The notes beneath the pieces are model-generated. The model saw nothing but the letters and a program-made list of their open reading frames with translations. It was not told the origin of the DNA and searched no databases. A program made the position numbers and the translations under genes. Shown piece by piece: positions 25,055-33,068 of a stretch of DNA of 64,000 nucleotides (positions within the stretch are counted from its first letter, which is position 1; each line of letters opens with the position of its first letter). Source of the DNA: Bog-159 sp963785255. GTDB taxonomy: Bacteria; Acidobacteriota; Terriglobia; Bryobacterales; Bryobacteraceae. Location: contig CAWAUR010000014.1 of the NCBI GenBank assembly GCA_963785255.1, positions 372,001 through 436,000 of the forward strand. The letters run 5' to 3'.

Positions 25055-25353
25055 TCCCTATCTATTTAAGACACGCGAGTCACTCGCGTATTCCAGTTAA
25101 TTCTTGTCAGTGGCAGCGCGGTGGCACGTCAGGAACTAATTCTTGCTGCGATGCACATCCCCGTGAGAAATCGCAGATTGGGTTGAGTGTACTGCGAACG
25201 CGGCCGGAATGCAAGGGGGAAGTGAGTCAGATTGTAGAGGCGAGACTCAATGGCATGAGATGTTAAGGACCGCTCCCAGTCGCGCTAACGGTCGAGTGAC
25301 CGCCATTAGACCGCTCCCTTACCGTCGCGGCTCGGTAAACGTTCCTGTTTGAG
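25055..25353. other. 299-bp stretch between the two sigma/anti-sigma pairs
   Basis: No gene is seen. A copy of repeat family A (CCGCTCCCTTACCGTCGCGG with CTCGGTAA) lies at 25311-25338, just downstream of the second anti-sigma stop, with a more degenerate unit at about 25268-25290. The rest, 25070-25250, has lower GC and probably holds the promoter of the first sigma gene. Confidence 0.4.
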
Positions 25354-26247
25354 TTATTGCCAGCGGAGCTTTGCCATGAGATCGCGGTCCCGGGGACTGG
25401 AACTCGCATGACAGATGATGCACGATTGCGAGGGGTGTTCGAGGTCAGTGACTAGAGCGTAGGTCAACCGGCTCCTGGGTCCAGACCAGGTGATCACGTG
25501 AAAGTTGTCTACCGCGTCGTAATAAATGGTGAGGCTCTTCATCTTAACTCCCCTGCCGCGTAACGGCGGAGCGAGGGTAGTGGGAAGAGCCAGTAAGCTG
25601 ACAGGCTTGCCTTCTGTGCGGTAAGCCACGTAAGCCACGGAGTCTTTATGGTAGGAGACCAGGCGCGCGCCCTCGTATTGGTAGGGTTGTGACTGCGCGG
25701 ATGTCTCGTCATAAGAGGGAAGATGCATTTTGAAGGGGGCCTTGGCGTTGACCCAGTCTGAGATGGCGGCGGGCGATGCAGAGTGCATCTCGAGCGGCAA
25801 CTTTCCTTGTAGATGGAGCTTGTGAGCCTGGACGGCCATGGCGACGAAATCGGAATGCGCATCGCGCCGCCCGACCCACAGCCCACCCATAACAGCGGCC
25901 AGCAGCCCGAATACCGCGGCGGCCTGCAGCGCGGGCCATCGGAATTTGGGCAGCGCGTCTAGAAAGCGCTCGAACGTTTCGCGAAGGCGCTTCCGCGGGG
26001 GCGGTGGCGTGGCGGGCGCGGGCGTGTCGCGCAGGATATTCTCCACGCGGGAACGAAGGTCCGGCGGCGCGCTGTACAAAGGACGCGCGGAATGCAGATC
26101 ATCCAGGAAGCGCCGCTCCTCGGCGAGAGCCGCCTGGCAGGCCGGACAGACCGCCAGGTGGGATTCGAAAGCGGCCAGCTCCTGGTCGCGCAGTTCATCA
26201 TCTAAAAAAAGTGTAATTCGCAGGCGATTTTCGTCACACGGCTTCAT
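25354..26247 (-). CDS. membrane anti-sigma factor with exported CxxCH-bearing domain
   Basis: A 297-residue protein starting at ATG 26247, which overlaps the sigma factor stop by ATGA. The N-terminal zf-HC2 domain (CDENR, LDDELRDQELAAFESHLAVC, PACQAAL) would bind the sigma factor in the cytoplasm. A proline-rich linker precedes one membrane helix (about residues 102-122, LQAAAVFGLLAAVMGGLWVG). The exported part contains KLHLQGKLPLEM, YQYEGARLVSYHKDS and, near its end, LEHPSQSCIICHASS: a CxxCH motif of the type that binds covalent haem c in the periplasm. It may thus sense redox state or haem; this is an inference from the motif. Confidence 0.85.
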   Translation of the reverse strand: MKPCDENRLRITLFLDDELRDQELAAFESHLAVCPACQAALAEERRFLDDLHSARPLYSAPPDLRSRVENILRDTPAPATPPPPRKRLRETFERFLDALPKFRWPALQAAAVFGLLAAVMGGLWVGRRDAHSDFVAMAVQAHKLHLQGKLPLEMHSASPAAISDWVNAKAPFKMHLPSYDETSAQSQPYQYEGARLVSYHKDSVAYVAYRTEGKPVSLLALPTTLAPPLRGRGVKMKSLTIYYDAVDNFHVITWSGPRSRLTYALVTDLEHPSQSCIICHASSSPRDRDLMAKLRWQ

Positions 26248-26756
26248 GCGGTTACCTCGAGGGGCGGCTGGGATGCGGGTGCCTGACAGGGACGCAAAAC
26301 CCGCCTTAATCTTTCGCGTCCACGGTCCAGGCGGGAGAATACGGTACCGGCGGGACAATGTACAATATCGGCGATCTCGCAATAACTGAGGCCTTCAAAT
26401 TCATGCAGCACGATGACCTCGCGATAAGGCCGCGGAAGCCGTTCGAGCGCGGTGCGCACTCCCTGGCTTTCGGTCCCATCGCCTAGCGCGAGCGGGTCCG
26501 GCGCCCGGACACCGGCAGCGCCACTGTGCACCTGATTGAACCAGATACTCCGTACGATCGCGTACAAGCAGCTTCTAAGATTGGTCTGGGGAGCTAATCC
26601 GTTGAAGGCCTGCGCGGCGCATCGGTAGGTTTCCTGGACGAGGGACTCCGCTTGGGCTTGGTCGTGGCAGAGAACGGCGGCGTAGCGGTAAACGCTGTCC
26701 AGATGCTCAAGCGCCGCCCGGATAAACGCAGGACTACTTTCGCTGCTTGCCCTCAT
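26244..26756 (-). CDS. ECF-type RNA polymerase sigma factor
   Basis: A 170-residue sigma factor, start at ATG 26756 preferred over 26777. Region 2 (HLDSVYRYAAVLCHDQAQAE, SLVQETYRCAAQAFNGL, NLRSCLYAIVRSIWFNQVHS) and region 4 (LPRPYREVIVLHEFEGLSYC, EIADIVHCPAGTVFSRL, RGRERLRRVL) are complete. Paralogue of the gene at 24480-25054. It overlaps the membrane anti-sigma gene by four bases, so the two are translationally coupled and expected to be a cognate pair; the pair likely activates its own promoter. Confidence 0.9.
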   Translation of the reverse strand: MRASSESSPAFIRAALEHLDSVYRYAAVLCHDQAQAESLVQETYRCAAQAFNGLAPQTNLRSCLYAIVRSIWFNQVHSGAAGVRAPDPLALGDGTESQGVRTALERLPRPYREVIVLHEFEGLSYCEIADIVHCPAGTVFSRLDRGRERLRRVLRPCQAPASQPPLEVTA

Positions 26757-27047
26757 GCTCCCCGTTAGGCACAACACGCGAGCTGCCGGAATATTCCACC
26801 TTCTGGAAATTATTTTTTCGGGCCTGTGGCGGGCCGGGCGGACACTCCGCTTCCTGACGGTCGCGGCTCAGTAGCCGACGGTCGCGGCTCAGTAGCCGTC
26901 GAGTCGCGATTGTCGCAGTTACAGAGCCGCGACCGTGCAGTTACAGAGCCGCGACCGTAAGGGAGCGTTCCACGTTCGGTGGAAGAAAAAAACGAGTGGC
27001 GTGTTATTGCTAGTGCGGCTGGACGCCGCAAATATCGATCAGGAGAA
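26757..27047. other. divergent intergenic region with repeat family A in both orientations
   Basis: Between 26845 and 26975 are four units of repeat family A: two in forward orientation (GACGGTCGCGGCTCAGTAG words at 26859 and 26877) and two inverted (ACAGAGCCGCGACCGT words at 26922 and 26941, the last followed by AAGGGAGCG). The opposing units can fold into a long hairpin between the divergent sigma-factor and DUF3455 genes. Confidence 0.6.
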
Positions 27048-27758
27048 ATGAAAATGAATCACGAACGGTTGCAACTGAAGCGAGTCTTTGGAAATGTGCA
27101 TGTTGCGGGAGCCTCGATGGCAGCGCTCGCCTTGGTATTGTCAGCAGGAATCGCGTCATCGCCGGCGCTGGCCGGCGACCGGATCACGCAGCCAGTCACA
27201 CCGCCCGCCATTACGCCGCCGGCGGGGAACATCGCGTACCTCCTGGGGAATGGCACCGGCACACAGGGTTATGTCTGCCTGCCGTCGGGCACGGGCGCCT
27301 CATGGACGGTCAATTCCTCGAGGCCGCAAGCCACCTTGTTTACCACTGTGTTCGGCAGCTTCACGCAGGAGATTATCACCCACTTTCTGAGTCCGGACAC
27401 GAACCCCAACCAGTACGCTCCAAATCCGCTTCCTTTTGGCAGCGTCACATGGCAAAATTCTTTGGATAGTAGTGTAATTTGGGGAAACAAGATCGGCAGC
27501 ATCAATGCCGGCACGGACCCAAGTTGTCCCGCTACGGGCGCGATTCCGTGTCTGCTGGTCCAGGTGATTGGATCCCAGAACGGACCTTCTTACCCGCGCG
27601 GCGTGCTGACGAACGCCACTTACGTTCAGCGATTGAACACCACCGGCGGCAGCGCGCCCGCGACCGGCTGTGCCGAATCGACTGACGTCGGCAGCCAGGT
27701 GCTGGTCCCTTACACCGCGGATTACTACTTCTGGACCGCGGAGCGGACTACCCACTAG
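27048..27758 (+). CDS. exported DUF3455 domain protein
   Basis: A 236-residue protein starting at ATG 27048 with an AGGAGA ribosome-binding site. A long signal peptide is visible (VAGASMAALALVLSAGIASS then PALAGD). The mature part has the DUF3455 pattern: ITPPAGNIAYLLGNGTGTQG, YVCLPSG, FGSFTQEIITHFLSP, then SVTWQNSLDSSVIWGNKIGS and PCLLVQVIGSQNGP, and ends TADYYFWTAE. DUF3455 proteins are secreted and of unknown function, common in soil bacteria and fungi. Two Cys pairs could form disulfides. It is divergent from the sigma/anti-sigma pairs and may be one of their targets. Confidence 0.88.
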   Translation: MKMNHERLQLKRVFGNVHVAGASMAALALVLSAGIASSPALAGDRITQPVTPPAITPPAGNIAYLLGNGTGTQGYVCLPSGTGASWTVNSSRPQATLFTTVFGSFTQEIITHFLSPDTNPNQYAPNPLPFGSVTWQNSLDSSVIWGNKIGSINAGTDPSCPATGAIPCLLVQVIGSQNGPSYPRGVLTNATYVQRLNTTGGSAPATGCAESTDVGSQVLVPYTADYYFWTAERTTH

Positions 27759-27963
27759 CGATGGCATGCGGCCCGGAGCGCTCGAAGGGCGCCCGGGCAC
27801 GCCGCTCGCAATGCGGCGCCGAGTTGCGCGCAAGACGCCCCTTCGCCGCGTTATAAGCCTTCACGTCCGCCACCATTTCCGCCACGTCCATGAGCTTCTG
27901 TAGCCTGTCCATCGGCAACATGGCGAACTCCTTGAAGTGGCGGATGACTCTTTCGATTCGCAT
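27748..27963 (-). pseudogene. probable antitoxin relic downstream of a RelE-like relic
   Basis: The minus-strand frame from ATG 27963 reads MLPMDRLQKLMDVAEMVADV followed by KAYNAAKGRLARN, which resembles the short antitoxins encoded next to RelE/ParE toxins (L...DAAED..D..AY..AK.RL). After about residue 47 the sequence turns into unrelated GC-rich text, without the usual LIP..V ending, so the C-terminal part appears lost. It directly follows the toxin-like fragment. Confidence 0.4.
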
Positions 27964-27964
27964 C

Positions 27965-28115
27965 GGTAGATCCCTCTCTCGGTCCAACTTCCAAAACTTC
28001 CATCATGCGGGGTGTGGTCATGCAGATCGTAGACGATACGCCAATCCCCAATCCGCAGCCGGTATCCATGGCGGTCTTACCAGTGCGCGATTGACAACCA
28101 GCCGGCGGAATCGAT
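27965..28115 (-). pseudogene. RelE/ParE-type toxin relic
   Basis: One minus-strand frame reads GYRLRIGDWRIVYDL, the central strand of RelE/ParE toxins. The preceding block (PAGCQSRTGKTAMDT) and the following block (MMEVLEVGPREG) are in other frames, so at least two frameshifts are needed to rebuild about 50 residues. The N-terminal half is absent. Together with the antitoxin-like fragment it marks a dead toxin-antitoxin locus. Confidence 0.55.
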
Positions 28116-28233
28116 ACTCTTCGAACGAATGGCCCTCCCCGCGCCAGTCCCGCGCCGTTATCTGCCTTGCATGAGGAAGCCAAACGGAGATATGCTGAAC
28201 CTCGCATGTTGCTCGAGTTCGGAGATATCTAAC

Positions 28234-29100
28234 ATGCTGCGCATCTGTATACTGCTCTTACTCTCCGTAGCCGTGCTGCCGGCCCAGGAAACTCCCTTGC
28301 GCGTGATTGCCTTCGGTGCCCACCCGGACGATTGCGATATCCGCGCCGCCGGAACCGCCGCCAAATTCCGCGCGCTGGGCGCGGCCGTGAAATTCGTTTC
28401 GGTGACCAATGGCGATGCCGGCCATCAAAGCATGGGAGGCGGGCCGCTGGCCAAGCGCCGCCGCGCCGAAGCGCAAGAATCCGGCCGGCGATTGGGCATC
28501 GAATATGAAGTGCTGGATAACCACGACGGCGAACTGCTGCCTACGCTGGCGGTGCGCGAACAAATCATCCGGCGCATCCGTCAGTGGAATGCGGATATCG
28601 TGCTGGCGCCGCGGCCCAACGATTATCATCCGGATCACCGCTACACCGGCGTGCTGGTAGAGGATGCCGCGTACATGGTGGTGGTGCCCAACGTTTGTCC
28701 CGATACGCCGCCGCTGCGCAAGAATCCGGTGTTCCTGTATTACGAAGATCAATTCCAGCGCCCCGCTCCGTTTCGCCCGGACGTGGCCATTAGCATCGAC
28801 GATGTGTTCGATTTGAAGATTGCCGCGCTGGACGCACACGTATCGCAGGTCTATGAATGGCTGCCGTGGGTGGATGGCAAGCTGGATACGGTGCCCAAAG
28901 ATCCGGCGGAACGCAAGCGCTGGTTGGCCGATACGCGTGGCGGTGAAATTACGCCGGCCGTGCGCCGCGCGCTGGAGAAGTGGTACGGTCGGCAGCGCGC
29001 CGCGCAGGTCCGCCACGCCGAAGCGTTCGAAGTATGCGAGTACGGACGCCAGCCCAGCGACGACGATTTGCGCAAACTATTCCCGATGCTCGGCCGGTAA
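28234..29100 (+). CDS. exported PIG-L (LmbE-like) deacetylase
   Basis: A 288-residue protein from ATG 28234, chosen because it opens a signal peptide (LRICILLLLSVAVLPAQ). The zinc-site motif FGAHPDDCDI and the second HPDHRYTG block identify a PIG-L/LmbE deacetylase; Asp and His residues needed for metal binding are all present. Members remove acetyl groups from N-acetylglucosamine-type sugars (mycothiol, bacillithiol, antibiotic and glycan pathways); the exported form here suggests action on a periplasmic glycan. It is flanked by a toxin-antitoxin relic and a repeat array, so no operon partner is evident. Confidence 0.9.
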   Translation: MLRICILLLLSVAVLPAQETPLRVIAFGAHPDDCDIRAAGTAAKFRALGAAVKFVSVTNGDAGHQSMGGGPLAKRRRAEAQESGRRLGIEYEVLDNHDGELLPTLAVREQIIRRIRQWNADIVLAPRPNDYHPDHRYTGVLVEDAAYMVVVPNVCPDTPPLRKNPVFLYYEDQFQRPAPFRPDVAISIDDVFDLKIAALDAHVSQVYEWLPWVDGKLDTVPKDPAERKRWLADTRGGEITPAVRRALEKWYGRQRAAQVRHAEAFEVCEYGRQPSDDDLRKLFPMLGR

Positions 29101-29236
29101 CCGCTCCCTGACGGTCGCGGCTCAGTAGTTGCTTCCGAGCGGCCAGTCCGCTCCCTGACGGTCGCGGCTCAGTAGTTGTTTCCTGACGGTCGCGGCTCAG
29201 TAGTTGTTTCCGAGCCGCGACCGTGAGGGAGCGGTC
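29101..29236. repeat. dispersed repeat family A array
   Basis: Three forward units of CGCTCCCTGACGGTCGCGG followed by CTCAGTAGTTG (at about 29102, 29151 and a shortened one at 29183) are closed by one inverted unit (GAGCCGCGACCGTGAGGGAG at 29213-29232). It immediately follows the PIG-L stop and precedes the AI-2E transporter gene; the opposite-facing units can form a strong hairpin. Confidence 0.7.
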
Positions 29237-29272
29237 TGGCCGCTCGGCACGCTAGAATGCGTAGAGGCCAAC

Positions 29273-30331
29273 ATGCTGGGCATCGATCCGCGCGCCGCAC
29301 GCTACACCTGGACAGTCGCCATCCTCGTGCTGCTTCTGTGGATCGTCTACCTGATGCGCACCACGCTGTTCGTTTTCATCGTGGCGCTGCTGTTCGCTTA
29401 TCTGCTCTCGCCGCTGGTAAATCTGATCGACCGTTTCCTGCCGGGAAGCCGCACGCGCACTCTGGCGCTGGCCATCGCTTACCTGATCTTCGTGGCGGTG
29501 CTCTTTGTCGGCATTACGCAGATCGGCTCCCGCGTGGTCGAAGAAGCCACTTCGCTGGCCAAGTCCATGCCCGCCAAACTCACCGCGTTCGAGCAACCCA
29601 ACACTGCCCTTTCGCCGGAAGAAAACTCCTTCAAGACTCAAATCATCGCCAGGGTGCAGGAGCAACTCGCCAGGAGCTCCGGCAATATCATCTCGTCCCT
29701 GCCGAGCGCCGGCGCGAAAATACTGAGCGTGGCCGGCAACCTGGTGTACGCCGTGATCGTTCCCATTCTGGGCTTCTTCTTTCTCAAAGACGGCCGCGAA
29801 ATGCGGAACTACATTTTGGGCATGGTTGACGACCAACGCCAGCGCCTCATCGTGGACGGCCTGCTGGCGGATGTGGATCTGCTGCTGGCGCATTATATGC
29901 GTGCCATTCTTTTGCTGTCGCTGGCCACGTTTGCGTCGTATTCCATTTTCTTCACTATCCTGGGAGTGCCGTACAGCATACTGCTTGCCGCGCTCTCCGC
30001 CGCGCTCGAATTCATTCCCATCATCGGATCATTCACCGCGGGCGTCATGATCCTGATTGTTACGGCCGTGAGCGGCGGACCGGTTCTGGGCGCGCTGATC
30101 TTTCTGGTGGTCTACCGCGTTTTCCAGGATTATGTTTTGTCGCCGCTATTGATGCGCGCGGGCATGGAACTGCACCCGCTGCTGGTACTATTCGGGGTCT
30201 TCGCCGGCGCGGAACTGGCGGGCGTGCCGGGCGCCTTTCTTTCGGTGCCGGTGCTGGCGCTGGCGCGCATCGTATACCGGCGTATCCGGCAGCAGAAGCT
30301 GGTGCGGCCGGCGCCCGATCTGGCTGCATGA
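29273..30331 (+). CDS. AI-2E family transporter (PF01594-type)
   Basis: A 352-residue integral membrane protein with about eight hydrophobic helices (WTVAILVLLLWIVYLM, LFVFIVALLFAYLLSPLVNL, ALAIAYLIFVAVLFVGI, LVYAVIVPILGFFFLKDGRE and others). The FFFLKDG block and PLLMRAGMELHPLLVLFGVF region are signatures of the AI-2E/YhhT family, which includes exporters of small molecules and Na+/H+ antiporters; the autoinducer link is not general. ATG 29273 is preferred because in-frame sequence further upstream lies within a repeat. Its stop overlaps the next gene by ATGA, so the two are coupled. Confidence 0.92.
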   Translation: MLGIDPRAARYTWTVAILVLLLWIVYLMRTTLFVFIVALLFAYLLSPLVNLIDRFLPGSRTRTLALAIAYLIFVAVLFVGITQIGSRVVEEATSLAKSMPAKLTAFEQPNTALSPEENSFKTQIIARVQEQLARSSGNIISSLPSAGAKILSVAGNLVYAVIVPILGFFFLKDGREMRNYILGMVDDQRQRLIVDGLLADVDLLLAHYMRAILLLSLATFASYSIFFTILGVPYSILLAALSAALEFIPIIGSFTAGVMILIVTAVSGGPVLGALIFLVVYRVFQDYVLSPLLMRAGMELHPLLVLFGVFAGAELAGVPGAFLSVPVLALARIVYRRIRQQKLVRPAPDLAA

Positions 30332-31287
30332 AACTCGCGGCCGGTTTCGCGCTGCTCGCCATGCCGGCACTGGCCCACGTGATGAGCATGAGCTCCGGGG
30401 ATCTCACTATCCGGGGCACGTCCGCGCATTATGAATTCCGCCTGCCGCTCTACGAAGTGCCCCATATCGTGAATCCGGCGCAGTCGCTTTTTGCCCACAT
30501 CGTATTTTCGAGCGGCGGGCACCCCGCGCAACCGCTCGATTCGGCGTGCCGCGCGGATCAAGCGTTGGGCGCGTACCTATGCGCCGCGAATTATCAATTT
30601 GCCTCCGTCGTGGACACCTTGGATGTTGACTGCACGTTCTACGCCGTGACCGTGCCGAATCATGTGCATCTGCTGCGCGTGGACAATAACGGTAAGCGCG
30701 ATCAAGCGGTGTTCGATATTTCGTTTCCGCGCGCCACGCTGCGGTTCCGCCCTCCTACGCCGCTCGAAACAGCGGTCACCGAAGCCGGCGGCGGCATGTT
30801 GCGAGCCGTGGGAGGCGCGGCGCAGATTCTGTTTCTGGCGAGCCTGGTGCTGGCCGCGCGCAGCCGGCGCGAGTTGGCCGTACTGACCGCAATGTTTCTG
30901 GTGGCGCAGATCGCCGCTGTGGTATTGGTTCCGCTCACCGCTTGGCAGCCGCCGCCGCGTTTCGTGGAAGCTGCCGCGGGGTTGACCATCGCCTATCTGG
31001 CGGTGGAGATCCTGGCGCTACCCAAAGCTAGTATGCGCTGGTTAATTATCGTCTTGTTAGGTTTTTTTCCTGGTCTTTATTTAGAGTTATTTATTAGCAC
31101 GACCGGATATCGCGCGGTATATGTATTGGCGGGCGCGGCGCTCGCCGAAATGGCGCTAATTGGCGTATTTGCGCTATTGTTTGCTTACTTTGGGAAGCGG
31201 CTGGCGGCCCTTAAACCGGTTCCCGTTTGTGCCTCCTTATTGTTCGCCGCCGGCATGGTTTGGTTCGTTTTGCGGCTGCGCAGTTAG
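30328..31287 (+). CDS. HupE/UreJ-like membrane protein lacking the conserved histidines
   Basis: A 319-residue protein with signal peptide (KLAAGFALLAMPALA), an extracytoplasmic domain of about 130 residues and six predicted membrane helices in the second half. The helices QILFLASLVLAARSRRELAV and PPPRFVEAAAGLTIAYLAVE align with HupE/UreJ-2 proteins (HLLFLLALLL..., RLVEALIALSI.Y.A.E), but the metal-ligand His residues of that family (DH and GHS) are replaced (AQ, AQI). Codon use shifts to A/T-rich codons at 31030-31230. It overlaps the transporter gene by four bases. A role in nickel or cobalt transport is therefore doubtful. Confidence 0.7.
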   Translation: MKLAAGFALLAMPALAHVMSMSSGDLTIRGTSAHYEFRLPLYEVPHIVNPAQSLFAHIVFSSGGHPAQPLDSACRADQALGAYLCAANYQFASVVDTLDVDCTFYAVTVPNHVHLLRVDNNGKRDQAVFDISFPRATLRFRPPTPLETAVTEAGGGMLRAVGGAAQILFLASLVLAARSRRELAVLTAMFLVAQIAAVVLVPLTAWQPPPRFVEAAAGLTIAYLAVEILALPKASMRWLIIVLLGFFPGLYLELFISTTGYRAVYVLAGAALAEMALIGVFALLFAYFGKRLAALKPVPVCASLLFAAGMVWFVLRLRS

Positions 31288-31346
31288 TACTCCACGGGGA
31301 TGGCCTCCGCAACTTCATGCTCCTGAACCGCGTTTATAGATGTATA

Positions 31347-33056
31347 GTGCTGCGCAATGAAACCTTCCGGACCGTTGCCCTTGCCGTCGGCTTTTGCCTG
31401 GCCGGCGGTGTTGCGTTATACGCGGGCAAAGATGCACCGGAACCCGATCTCTTCCGGCAAGCGATCGCCAAGGATCAAAGAGCCGGGCACGCCGTCGATC
31501 GCCTGACGTTTGGCGCGCGGCCCGGCGATGTCGAGCGCGTCGAAGAGATGGGAATCAAACAGTGGATCGATTGGCAACTGTATCCCGAGCGCATCCGGGA
31601 GAATCCCGTTCTCGAGAACAAGCTGCGCCCGCTCGATACGCTCGGCATGAGCACCGCCACCATGCTGGCGAACTACCCTTCGCCCGCCCTGGTGAAAGCC
31701 ATGGTCAATGGCAGACTGCCTTTTCCGGACGATCCGGACAAGCGCATGATGGTGGATCGACTCGCGGCGAGGCTGGAAGGCAAGACGGATGAGAAAGGCG
31801 CGTCCGCGTCCACGCCCGCGCCCGATTTGGACACGGTGCTCGATCCGGAGCAGTTGCGCATGTGGCGCAGAAGCACGCCGCAGGAGAAGCTCGATCTGCT
31901 TAAGTCCTGGCCGCGGGACCGTCAGGACCAGGTGCTCGAACACATCGGGCAAGGCATGCGCATGCAACTGTTCGTGGCCGCCGGGCCGGATATGCGGCGC
32001 CGCATTCAGAGCGCCAACGGTCCGCAGTCCGTGGTGGCGCAGGATCTCGTCGAAGCCAAGCTGCTGCGCACCGTTTACAGCAATCGCCAACTCGAAGAAG
32101 TCCTGGTGGATTTCTGGTACAACCACTTCAACGTGTTTATCGAGAAAGGCGCGGATCGCTATCTGGTCACCGCCTATGAACGCGATGCCATCCGTCCGCA
32201 CGTGCTGGGTAAGTTCGAAGACCTGTTGCGCGCTACCGCGCAGAGTCCGGCGATGCTGTTTTATCTCGATAACTGGCAGTCGGTGGGCGCGCAATCACCC
32301 GCGGGCATGCGGCAACAGCGCGGCTTGAATGAAAACTATGGGCGCGAACTGCTGGAACTGCATACGCTGGGCGTAGATGGCGGCTACATCCAAAAAGACG
32401 TCACCGAAGTCGCCCGCTGCTTCACCGGCTGGACCATCCGGCGGCCGCAGCGCGAGGCGGAGTTTGAGTTCAATCCGCGCATGCACGACCAAGGCGAGAA
32501 GATTGTGTTGGGCGTGCGGATTCCGGCGGGCGGCGGCATGGACGATGGCTTCAAGGTGCTGCATCTGCTGGCGCATCATCCCGCGACCGCGCACTTCATC
32601 TCGCGCGAACTGGCCGTGCGCTTCGTGGCGGACGATCCGCCCGCGGCGCTGGTGGATCGTATGGCAGACACCTTTCTGAACAAGGACGGCGATCTGCGCG
32701 CGGTGCTCGAAACCATGTTCGATTCGCCGGAATTCTGGTCGCGCGGCGCTTACCGGTCTAAATTGAAATCGCCGCTCGAAATGGTGGCCAGCTCTTTGCG
32801 CGCGGTGAACGCGGACGTGGATTTCACGTTCGGCTTGAACAATCAACTGACGCAACTCGGCGAGCCGTTATACAAGAAAGCCGAGCCGACCGGTTATTCC
32901 AACTCCGGGCAGGAATGGTTGAACTCGGCCGGCCTGCTGGCGCGCATGAACTTCAGCGTGGCGCTGGCCAATAACAAGGTGCCCGGAGTCAAGGTGGATT
33001 CGGGATCCACGGTGCAAGGCGTCACCCTGGGCTCTCCCGATTTTCAGAAGAAGTAA
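31347..33056 (+). CDS. DUF1800 domain protein, exported
   Basis: About 569 residues from GTG 31347 (an ATG at 31317 is also in frame); the chosen start places a signal-like helix (TVALAVGFCLAGGVALYAG) at the N-terminus. DUF1800 hallmarks are present: HAVDRLTFGARPGDVERVEE, VLVDFWYNHFNVFIEKGADR, ATAQSPAMLFYLDNWQS, LNENYGRELLELHTLGVDGG and VARCFTGWTI. These proteins are secreted and almost always encoded next to a DUF1501 protein; their function is unknown. The DUF1501 gene starts 12 bases downstream, so the typical pair is intact. Confidence 0.93.
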   Translation: MLRNETFRTVALAVGFCLAGGVALYAGKDAPEPDLFRQAIAKDQRAGHAVDRLTFGARPGDVERVEEMGIKQWIDWQLYPERIRENPVLENKLRPLDTLGMSTATMLANYPSPALVKAMVNGRLPFPDDPDKRMMVDRLAARLEGKTDEKGASASTPAPDLDTVLDPEQLRMWRRSTPQEKLDLLKSWPRDRQDQVLEHIGQGMRMQLFVAAGPDMRRRIQSANGPQSVVAQDLVEAKLLRTVYSNRQLEEVLVDFWYNHFNVFIEKGADRYLVTAYERDAIRPHVLGKFEDLLRATAQSPAMLFYLDNWQSVGAQSPAGMRQQRGLNENYGRELLELHTLGVDGGYIQKDVTEVARCFTGWTIRRPQREAEFEFNPRMHDQGEKIVLGVRIPAGGGMDDGFKVLHLLAHHPATAHFISRELAVRFVADDPPAALVDRMADTFLNKDGDLRAVLETMFDSPEFWSRGAYRSKLKSPLEMVASSLRAVNADVDFTFGLNNQLTQLGEPLYKKAEPTGYSNSGQEWLNSAGLLARMNFSVALANNKVPGVKVDSGSTVQGVTLGSPDFQKK

Positions 33057-33068
33057 CTGGGTAATGCC

